DNA of 64,000 nucleotides, from positions 1 to 64,000 of IMG/VR virus record IMGVR_UViG_3300023181_000025, one strand, 5' to 3'. How positions within the stretch are numbered: the first letter of the stretch is position 1; each line of letters starts with the position of its first letter. This stretch comes from a virus. This document shows, piece by piece, positions 57,816-64,000 of the stretch. Both the position numbers and the translations under genes were made by a program. The notes under the pieces were generated by a model, which saw nothing but the letters and a program-made list of their open reading frames with translations, was not told the origin of the DNA and did no database searches.

Positions 57816-59065
57816 GCGGGGCGAGAGTATATAATAGATTCTAATCCATCTTCTTTATCGAAAATAAACCCTTGACCAACTCTAATGTTCCCAACATAGC
57901 CTCTATCATAATGATAAACATCATTCCCAGAAAGAGAAGGAACAACCCTAACTTTGACTCCATTAAACTCTTTAACAATCTCATGATGAAGGTGCCCAAC
58001 TCTAATTTCTCTATATTTTGAATTAGCCCAAAGAGCGGGCTCTTCTGTTGCTGCAATTAGAGGTAGCTTTTCCATTTTTTCTTTATCTCCATGTGTATAA
58101 AGAATTAAATTTTCTCCATAGGAATAATATTTGCGAGATTTAATTCCGTTGTCAACCGTTACATTTTCATCGTTATGATACCAACATTCCAAGGCGTCTC
58201 CGATATGGAACATTCCGTTCGAATCGTGATTACCACATACCACAACTACATCTACTGGAGCATATATTTTTAAAGTATCTATGGCTTGAATAAGTAGCTT
58301 CCGGCCTTCTCTGAAGATGAATGGGAACGTGGAGTCACAATCTTGTGGTGTTCCTGCCGTTGTCGTCCTAAATGAATTATCTACATTAAGGTAATCGTTA
58401 CCCACGGGGAAACAAATTCTGTCTATCTTGCCGCCTTTAAGTGTTTTCTGAACAATGTCAACTAAAGCTTCTAGATATAGCTTTTTTGCAATCTCAATTG
58501 AATAATTATTTCCGACTTGATCCTTAAATCCAAGCTTTCCTAAATGAAGGTCAAATAAACAAATTTCAAGTAAACGTGATCCATCGTTTTTCGCACTTAC
58601 ATGAATTCGTGGAACTTTTAGTGAGGATTTCTTTAAATCTTCTTTAAGATCGTCAATGTTTATACGGGTTTTTTTTGAGATTTTACGCTCTAAATATGCT
58701 TTTACTTGAGAAAAAATAACTACTCCATCACAAGTATTCGCAGGCCATGAATTGGGCCTGAACGACTTAACTTCCCAATCTTCTTTATTTATATTGCAGC
58801 GATCAAGAAGCTCATCCAAGGTTTTCAGGCCGTAATGCTTTGCGTTTATCTCAATGTTATCATCGTCTAGGTCTATCGCAGAAATCTCTTCTTCGCTCGT
58901 TTCTTTATAATCTAGATTTTTAATTTCATTAAAATTTTGATTAACTTGGGTTTTCCCCAGCCCCGTATTGCTACGGATGTAATTTTTAATCGTTACTGTA
59001 TTCTCTCCTATTTTCAGGAGATGTTTTACAGTTTTAATTATTATATTATCAATTTTTGGACTCAT
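57806..59065 (-). CDS. Metallophosphoesterase (SbcD-like) with N-terminal HTH
   Basis: 419 residues. Residues 1-50 look like an HTH. The phosphoesterase begins near 165 ('CLFDLHLGKLG', D/H), with 'PVGNDYLNVD' (GND), 'VVVCGNHDSNG' (GNHD), 'ILYTHGD' and 'RVGHLHHE' (GHxH) in family order. SbcD/Mre11-like enzymes act as DNA nucleases and need an ATPase partner (SbcC), not seen in this window. The C-terminus overlaps the exonuclease gene. Confidence 0.8.
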   Translation of the reverse strand: MSPKIDNIIIKTVKHLLKIGENTVTIKNYIRSNTGLGKTQVNQNFNEIKNLDYKETSEEEISAIDLDDDNIEINAKHYGLKTLDELLDRCNINKEDWEVKSFRPNSWPANTCDGVVIFSQVKAYLERKISKKTRINIDDLKEDLKKSSLKVPRIHVSAKNDGSRLLEICLFDLHLGKLGFKDQVGNNYSIEIAKKLYLEALVDIVQKTLKGGKIDRICFPVGNDYLNVDNSFRTTTAGTPQDCDSTFPFIFREGRKLLIQAIDTLKIYAPVDVVVVCGNHDSNGMFHIGDALECWYHNDENVTVDNGIKSRKYYSYGENLILYTHGDKEKMEKLPLIAATEEPALWANSKYREIRVGHLHHEIVKEFNGVKVRVVPSLSGNDVYHYDRGYVGNIRVGQGFIFDKEDGLESIIYSRPACS

Positions 59066-59951
59066 TTAATTGTTCGATTATACTTTCTTTTGGGGTCATT
59101 CCCCAATCGTTCAATTGAGGTAGTTTGATTGATATCATATCATCATTTACAAGTAGGGTCAAGCTTTTTCGAATTTTTTCGGCTCCTTGTAGCCCCCAAT
59201 TTTGCTCTGAATCGAAATCGTTATTTGTTGATATTATTATTTCTCCGCCTAGAGCCGAAAGAAAGTTTACTAGTTTAGGACTTATGTTTGTTCCAAATGT
59301 AACAATTACATTAAAAAATCCAGCGTTTCTTAATGCAAGCATGTCTCCTATACTTTCGACCAGATAAACCCTTTTTTCCTCTAGGATATGGTCTATGGCA
59401 CAAAGAGGGTAGATCCATTCTCTGCTAAATCCTATTTTTTTCCACTTAGCCTCACGACTTAACAAGTCTCGTCCGGTCAGCCCGATAATATCATCATATT
59501 CATCCCTAATTACAAAAACAAATCGGTTATTTAGTCTTCCAGACATTTGTAAGCCACATTCTAAGCCTTTTAAAATCTTTTCGTCTATATTCCTTTTGTC
59601 ACTAGTATAAAAAGAGTAGTTAGGCAACAGATCGTAAACATCTACGGGGTTTATTTTACTTTTTGTTTTTAGCTTAGGCTTTTTATATACATATTCTACA
59701 AAAAGCTCGTTATTGTTAAGCCACTTGTCGGCTTCTTTATAAGTTTCTAAATTTAGGGTGAGTTTAACTAAATGTTTCAGCCCTCCCTTTTCTCCGCTCA
59801 CAAAGTCATTGAAATAACCTGTTTCCTTATTTATTCTGAGGGCATTATTATTATCCCCTTGCCTATAAATAGCTTGTGCCCGCCAATATTTTGAATTCTC
59901 GGTTTTGAGATTGTATCCTAATTTAGATAAAACTTCTTCTATGTTGTTCAA
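59049..59951 (-). CDS. DnaG-like primase without zinc-binding domain
   Basis: 300 residues. The N-terminal region (1-80) resembles the beta-sheet core of DnaG-type zinc domains ('ALRINKETGYFNDFVSGEKGG', typical 'F..G.GG...') but lacks the CHC2 Cys/His set. The Toprim domain shows 'YLVESIGDMLALRNAGF' (E near 197) and 'IIISTNNDFDSEQ' (DxD). Together with the DnaB-like helicase just upstream, it forms a primosome. Overlaps neighbours by 4 and 17 nt. Confidence 0.78.
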   Translation of the reverse strand: MNNIEEVLSKLGYNLKTENSKYWRAQAIYRQGDNNNALRINKETGYFNDFVSGEKGGLKHLVKLTLNLETYKEADKWLNNNELFVEYVYKKPKLKTKSKINPVDVYDLLPNYSFYTSDKRNIDEKILKGLECGLQMSGRLNNRFVFVIRDEYDDIIGLTGRDLLSREAKWKKIGFSREWIYPLCAIDHILEEKRVYLVESIGDMLALRNAGFFNVIVTFGTNISPKLVNFLSALGGEIIISTNNDFDSEQNWGLQGAEKIRKSLTLLVNDDMISIKLPQLNDWGMTPKESIIEQLNESKN

Positions 59952-61459
59952 AGTAATTCCTCTCTTTCGATTTCTTTATCTTTATCCCCATAAGAGGATT
60001 TTTTTCGACCTCTTTTTGGTTTGTCCTCGTCTGGTTCTTCTAGGTCAATTTGTTTCTTTAGATGCTCTATAACATCAGCCCTTGTTCCGGCCTCTTTCAT
60101 TGCGAAATTCTTAACAGAGATATTTAACCAATTTGGATTCCAAACCGTTCCCTTTTCCTTTTCTTGTTTAACAAACTCTTCTTCTTCCCAGTCAGCCCCT
60201 TGATTTCTCAGGGCAAACGGCTGAATCACATGGGTTCCAAATTGATCCCCGTGTTCCGCAAGCTCTTCGGACGTTTTCCGTCTAAATAGATAAATATTTG
60301 ATGCAAACCACTTAATCCGCTGAGACATTGCTACATCATTTGCTGCGTTACTTTGCACCGCTGCAACCCCGCACAATCCAAGTTCAGCCATAAGGTGCTT
60401 AAGAGTGTCGCATTTTTCCCCCATGACTTGATATTCTTTGTTGGAATCATCAATTTTTTCACCAGTTATTTTTAAGTAATCATAAATAACAACGCATTCG
60501 TCATCTGGATCTGTGTGAACAGCTTTCCATCTTTTGATAATTCTACAAACCTTATCAATCGGTATATTCGCTACGTATCTATGATAAATTTTTCCTTTAC
60601 GAGCAGAGAACTTGGGAAACTGGCTTGTAACCTTTTCTACCATTTCGGAGCTTTTGGCCCATTTACCATCTTTAATGTAGCACTCATTTACTTGGGACAT
60701 AGAAGCCACCTTCCGGGTTCTTACCCGGAAAGATTCAAGTTCAGTGTCTAAAATCAGAACTTTAATTTTTTTGTCTTTATTTGCAAGAATAAAGGGCGCG
60801 TCGGCTATCCAGTTTAAAATAGTGGACTTTCCGGTTTTCGGCGGAGCGACAATGACATGAAAATCCCCTTTAGTTAATGGTCCCCACCATCTATTCCAAG
60901 TCTTGAAAGGCAAATAAACACCCTCTGGGGTCTCTCTCTCAGCAATGTTCTCAACCATTTCATCAAGCCCCTCGTATACGTCTACAAAGGTGTCATCGTC
61001 CTCTTCAGAGGCTGTTGAAGATAGGGCCATCCCCTTCTCCATTGCTGCAATGATCGTCGAAATTGGCTGATTTAAATTACTGTGAATTTCTTTAATAGTA
61101 TTTTGACAGCTAATTACGCCCGCTCTAGCAATTTTATATTTATAGCATTCTTTAAAATAGGTGTCGATTTTATCTTCCGTAACGGAGTTCATCCTTACAA
61201 TTGTTCGAATATAGTCAGGAATATCCGTCCCGTCTTGACTGGCAAGACCAATGTTTGTTACGTGATTAGCTAAGATAGTTATATCGACAGTTTTCTTGTT
61301 CTTAAACTCGTGCCTGATTGAGCCTAATATTATTTTATGAACATCGTTATGAACAAGGTCATCTCCAAGCCGTTCTAGATAATCTGGAATAACTTGAGGA
61401 TGTTTAATTATAGATGCGAGAAAAACTCGCTCAATTTCATAGGATGCTGGTATTTTCAT
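59948..61459 (-). CDS. DnaB-like replicative helicase
   Basis: 503 residues. N-terminal domain 1-140 ('ERVFLASIIKHPQVI', 'HKIILGSIRH'). RecA-like domain: Walker A 'APPKTGKST' (205-213), Walker B 'VVIYDYLKI' near 320 and 'AAVQSNAAND' (sensor/arginine region) near 355. C-terminal tail is acidic and Lys-rich. DnaB helicases unwind the fork and recruit primase, here encoded next. Confidence 0.9.
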   Translation of the reverse strand: MKIPASYEIERVFLASIIKHPQVIPDYLERLGDDLVHNDVHKIILGSIRHEFKNKKTVDITILANHVTNIGLASQDGTDIPDYIRTIVRMNSVTEDKIDTYFKECYKYKIARAGVISCQNTIKEIHSNLNQPISTIIAAMEKGMALSSTASEEDDDTFVDVYEGLDEMVENIAERETPEGVYLPFKTWNRWWGPLTKGDFHVIVAPPKTGKSTILNWIADAPFILANKDKKIKVLILDTELESFRVRTRKVASMSQVNECYIKDGKWAKSSEMVEKVTSQFPKFSARKGKIYHRYVANIPIDKVCRIIKRWKAVHTDPDDECVVIYDYLKITGEKIDDSNKEYQVMGEKCDTLKHLMAELGLCGVAAVQSNAANDVAMSQRIKWFASNIYLFRRKTSEELAEHGDQFGTHVIQPFALRNQGADWEEEEFVKQEKEKGTVWNPNWLNISVKNFAMKEAGTRADVIEHLKKQIDLEEPDEDKPKRGRKKSSYGDKDKEIEREELL

Positions 61460-61790
61460 TTAGTAGTCGCTCTTTAAAAGAGAGGGTGCGGGAAGTTGTT
61501 CTAGTATACTCTGGATTGTCGAAGTTAACAACAGTTTTCTTCGTTTTCGATCTTGTTAATCTTTCAAGGCTCGCGTTAATTTCTTTTATGCCGTTTTCGG
61601 TATTAAAAAAGGCCATAGAATTTAAACTATAGCCTAAAACCATAAAAACCCATATTTCTTTTGGGTATTTCATAGATAGGGCGTTTAAAATTTTTATTTC
61701 GCGCGCCCAGTTTATTTTTTCTGGTTTTACAAATTTTAATATTGCGAACTCTTTTTCTTCTTTAGTCAGGGTGCTCGTCGTCTTCTCCAT
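61437..61790 (-). CDS. Hypothetical protein, early operon
   Basis: About 117 residues from ATG 61790; an in-frame ATG at 61811 gives 124. It is basic and helical ('ILKFVKPEKINWAREIKILNALSMKYPKEIWVFMVLGYSLNSMAFF'), with a hydrophobic stretch that is not long enough for a confident TM. It overlaps the helicase start by 23 nt and could be a helicase loader by position only. Confidence 0.5.
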   Translation of the reverse strand: MEKTTSTLTKEEKEFAILKFVKPEKINWAREIKILNALSMKYPKEIWVFMVLGYSLNSMAFFNTENGIKEINASLERLTRSKTKKTVVNFDNPEYTRTTSRTLSFKERLLNENTSIL

Positions 61791-62037
61791 CTTCTTCATT
61801 TTCGGTTTCAAATGCTTCTGATTCGTAAAAATTCAGGCTTTCAATTTCGTCCACAGTTCTTAAAGTTTCAAGGAAATTCTCAGTTTTTTTTAGAATGGCT
61901 AAGTAAGCCATTTCATGATCAAAATCGGCATGGGTTTGAACATTGCCGTCCATATCTATTCTAACAAATAAATACCCTCCCGCTGTATGTTCCTCTAAAG
62001 CTGCTCTCATCTCACTGGGTAATTGATTTTTATTCAT
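61762..62037 (-). CDS. Hypothetical acidic protein
   Basis: A 91-residue protein with an alpha/beta N-terminus ('YLFVRIDMDGNVQTHADFDHE') and an acidic C-terminal tail (EENEEDGEDDEHPD-like). Overlaps the upstream nuclease gene by 4 nt. No family recognised. Confidence 0.55.
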   Translation of the reverse strand: MNKNQLPSEMRAALEEHTAGGYLFVRIDMDGNVQTHADFDHEMAYLAILKKTENFLETLRTVDEIESLNFYESEAFETENEEDGEDDEHPD

Positions 62038-62441
62038 ATGACGCCTTGTTCCTGTAAAAATTCTTTGGTTAGTGGAAGGTCTTCAGGATAGATCTCCACC
62101 ATTGTCCAGCCATTGGCTTCGCAATATTTTTTCTTTTCCATATCTCTCTCAATCTGAGCATAGAAATTCATTTTATTTCCTTTGTGGAAATGTTTGTTTG
62201 GTGTTCTGTGTTGTTCACCCTGAATTTCTATTGCAACCTTATATGTAAGGTTTAAAAGATCAATGGTCATTCGAGTTCCGGCGACAGGAAACTCTTCATA
62301 TACAATATGGTTTTTCCAAAATGGGTATAGGAAAAATTTAACTGAATCTTGAAACTTACTGCGGGTTTTCTTATTCCATTTAATTAAATATTTTGAAACG
62401 GCCTTTTCTATTTTGTTTCCTTGGGGGGTGTAAAGGATCAC
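62034..62441 (-). CDS. PD-(D/E)XK endonuclease-like (Vsr/DUF559 pattern)
   Basis: 135 residues. 'MTIDLLNLTYKVAIEIQGEQH' (58-78) and 'IERDMEKKKYCEANGWTMVEIY' (97-118) match the D...ExxGxxH...D..K...G pattern of Vsr/DUF559 endonuclease folds. A branched-DNA or repair nickase is plausible. It overlaps the RecA-like gene by 4 nt. Confidence 0.65.
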   Translation of the reverse strand: MILYTPQGNKIEKAVSKYLIKWNKKTRSKFQDSVKFFLYPFWKNHIVYEEFPVAGTRMTIDLLNLTYKVAIEIQGEQHRTPNKHFHKGNKMNFYAQIERDMEKKKYCEANGWTMVEIYPEDLPLTKEFLQEQGVI

Positions 62442-63631
62442 AGATTTTCCTCTTCTTGAATTTCTATTTCTTCGTCAGAAGAAAGATCTATTTCATCGTT
62501 TGAAGCAAACTCGTTTAGATATTTTTTAATAGTAGGAAAAATGTCTGGTCTTGCCAAGAATACATTGCACTTGTTTTCTCCATTAACTTTATCTGGAAAA
62601 TCAAGTCCTCTTGCTCTCATTTCTTCTACGAAATAAGGCGAAAACTCATTGGCTGCTTTCTTAACCGTTAGAAGCCCATAACTAATAAGCATTCCTCTAA
62701 CCTCTAGTTCCGACCAAATGGCAGACCCATTTTTAACTTTATACTTAACTGGATATCTAACAGTCAAGCCAGTAGATTCATTTTCGCTCTTTCTGATCGT
62801 TACTTTGCACCAATGGCCAATTGTATTATTGGTTTCAAAATCCAACTTAACTTCTTTTTCTCCATTTTTGGTAATATAGTCAGATTTATTACGAGGCCTA
62901 TATTCCATAGAGATATTAGAGAAGTGGATTTGTGCATTCCCCCCTGAACCCCCAACACTAAGCTGGTCTTTAACATCATACTTAGGGGCAATGTGAGCAC
63001 TAACTTGAGCGATTAGAACGAGAACATGGCCGAAAGTGGCAATTGGAAGGCCTACTTGTTTTAAAAGTCTCTTTGTTAAGACTTGTGGTCCGGCAACCTT
63101 AACGCTTTCGTCTCCGTCAAAAGATTTCTTTACGTCCGCCTTTAGAATAAGGCCGTCCATACTATCAATTACAATAAGAAATTTAAAATCTTCCGGATTG
63201 TCTGTAACTAAATCGAAAATTAGTTGAGCAAGACTATCAAAAATATTTGACTTTAGAACTAGGCAGGTGCCTACATCCCATTTCGAGAAGTCTTCGGTAA
63301 ACTTAATTCCACAACGAGCCTTCATCTTTTCTGACAGCCTTCCCTCGGCTTTAATATAAAGAACTTTAGAGCGAGGAACAACTTCTAAAAAGTTCGCAGC
63401 CTCCTCTAGGGTGCTGGCGGATTTGCCGCCTTCAGAACTCCCTGATTTTCTTATGATTCCCGGACCATACCCGCCATCTAACGCGGCGTCTAGCTTAATG
63501 CTTCCACTAGAATACTTATAGGTAAAATCTTGAATTCCATTGTAATGGTCCTCCTTATGCTTTTCTCCATACCTTTCGATAACAGACTTAATCTTTGGTT
63601 TGGATTCTTTTTCTTCTTTAGTTTTTGCCAT
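62438..63631 (-). CDS. RecA/UvsX-like recombinase
   Basis: 397 residues. 'SGSIKLDAALDGGYGPGII' precedes the Walker A 'GSSEGGKS' (64-71; Glu-Gly where RecA has Ser-Ser). Walker B 'FLIVIDSMDGL' is near 149-159, and 'IAQVSAHIAPK' with the disordered 'GGSGGNAQIHFSN' loop follow in the L1/L2 region. The C-terminal tail is strongly acidic as in RecA. Catalyses ATP-dependent strand exchange in recombination-dependent replication. Confidence 0.88.
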   Translation of the reverse strand: MAKTKEEKESKPKIKSVIERYGEKHKEDHYNGIQDFTYKYSSGSIKLDAALDGGYGPGIIRKSGSSEGGKSASTLEEAANFLEVVPRSKVLYIKAEGRLSEKMKARCGIKFTEDFSKWDVGTCLVLKSNIFDSLAQLIFDLVTDNPEDFKFLIVIDSMDGLILKADVKKSFDGDESVKVAGPQVLTKRLLKQVGLPIATFGHVLVLIAQVSAHIAPKYDVKDQLSVGGSGGNAQIHFSNISMEYRPRNKSDYITKNGEKEVKLDFETNNTIGHWCKVTIRKSENESTGLTVRYPVKYKVKNGSAIWSELEVRGMLISYGLLTVKKAANEFSPYFVEEMRARGLDFPDKVNGENKCNVFLARPDIFPTIKKYLNEFASNDEIDLSSDEEIEIQEEENL

Positions 63632-63632
63632 G

Positions 63633-63836
63633 TTATAAATTTTCTTTTCTTATTTTGTAAAACGGGCATTCCTCACAATGCTCTTCATTCAAATCCTCTA
63701 TATTCCTATAGAAGCACAAGTATGCCATATGGAGGGTATCTTTGCAACAAGAAAATTCTCCAACCTCAACTTCTTCAAAGCTCCTATATTTACAGGAATG
63801 AAACTTTTCTTTTCCAGATAATTCTTCATTAGCCAT
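63633..63836 (-). CDS. Cys-rich putative zinc-binding protein
   Basis: About 67 residues from ATG 63836; an in-frame ATG at 63851 gives 72. Cys and His residues ('FHSCKYRS', 'FSCCKDTLHM', 'LCFYRN', 'HCEECPFY') suggest a zinc site. It ends 1 bp before the RecA-like gene and overlaps the end of the dehydratase-like gene by 8 nt. Confidence 0.55.
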   Translation of the reverse strand: MANEELSGKEKFHSCKYRSFEEVEVGEFSCCKDTLHMAYLCFYRNIEDLNEEHCEECPFYKIRKENL

Positions 63837-64000
63837 TTTGGGATAATGCACTTTCTACCATTTCTTTTACAAGTTTATCAAAATCATATTCGGGCTTCCA
63901 TCCCATATCTTTTCGAATAAGGTCGCTACTCCCTACGTTCTTAATCGTAGACTCGGAGGGTCGAAAAAACTTAGGATTTATTTTTACAAATATTATTTCT
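63829..64000 (-). CDS. gmd: GDP-mannose 4,6-dehydratase-like C-terminus (partial)
   Basis: Only the last 56 residues lie inside the window; the 5' part is beyond the right edge. The reading 'PKFFRPSEST', 'DLIRKDMGWKPEYDFDKLVKEMVESAL' matches the C-terminus of SDR sugar-nucleotide dehydratases/epimerases, best GDP-mannose 4,6-dehydratase ('FRP.E', 'LGWKP..SF..LV..M'). The family makes GDP-4-keto-6-deoxymannose for fucose or rhamnose. The gene links the early operon to the glycosyltransferases. Confidence 0.75.
   Translation of the reverse strand, partial: EIIFVKINPKFFRPSESTIKNVGSSDLIRKDMGWKPEYDFDKLVKEMVESALSQNG

Noticed and set aside
1-64000. tRNA genes and CRISPR arrays
   Set aside because: I looked for TTCGA-type T-arms and regularly spaced repeats; none found.

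Overview
The window is part of the genome of a large tailed bacteriophage. It has a complete head-tail morphogenesis block, a compact opposite-strand replication and recombination operon, and almost no host-type metabolism. No tail sheath is visible. A tail-tube-like protein is followed by a roughly 1,950-residue tape measure, so a siphovirus with a very long flexible tail is most likely. The putative spanin has an N-terminal lipobox and a C-terminal membrane anchor, which implies a Gram-negative (diderm) host. Most of the window is AT-rich, and many genes start right after a stop codon in TAAT-ATG contexts without a clear Shine-Dalgarno sequence, although a few genes have one. I cannot name the host; a Bacteroidota-like or other diderm host is only a guess.

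Layout: (1) 1-3081: accessory + strand region with a terminator, repeats, hairpins, a G+C-rich DUF932-type gene and small ORFs. (2) 3105-7657 (-): a small protein, a fused GT25/pyruvyltransferase with its own sigma70-like promoter, a repeat-built tail fibre and a small protein. (3) 7747-42176 (+): putative unimolecular spanin, membrane-anchored PAS protein, PhoH ATPase, Zn-ribbon protein, a putative late sigma factor, an ERCC4-type nuclease, large terminase interrupted by an intein, portal, protease/scaffold, decoration protein, major capsid protein, neck proteins, tail tube, putative chaperones, tape measure and tail-tip proteins. (4) 42222-45830 (+): a glycosyltransferase/methyltransferase cassette with its own sigma70-like promoter. 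(5) 63851-45816 (-): early operon reading inward. It starts with the end of a GDP-mannose dehydratase-like gene and continues through RecA-like recombinase, nuclease, DnaB-like helicase, Toprim primase, SbcD-like phosphoesterase, PD-(D/E)XK nuclease, a DNA polymerase III alpha split into PHP-like, exonuclease and polymerase genes, a putative ssDNA-binding protein, glycosyltransferases, phosphatases and a pyruvyltransferase-like gene.

Two promoter classes can be read by eye. Early and accessory genes have TTGACA-N17-TATAAT-like boxes (at 2235, 4900(-), 42186, 47941(-), 52628(-)). Structural genes carry a different element, TTC(A/T)CA-N13/14-(G)TGTAA, just upstream of at least seven starts, plus one copy inside the protease/scaffold gene in front of an in-frame ATG. 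The zinc-cluster sigma-like protein at 10857-11543 is the obvious candidate to read the second class. The other striking features are the split replicase, the spanin/PAS cassette, the degenerate intein and the unusually large set of glycan enzymes. All functions are inferred from reading the sequence; no database search was run.
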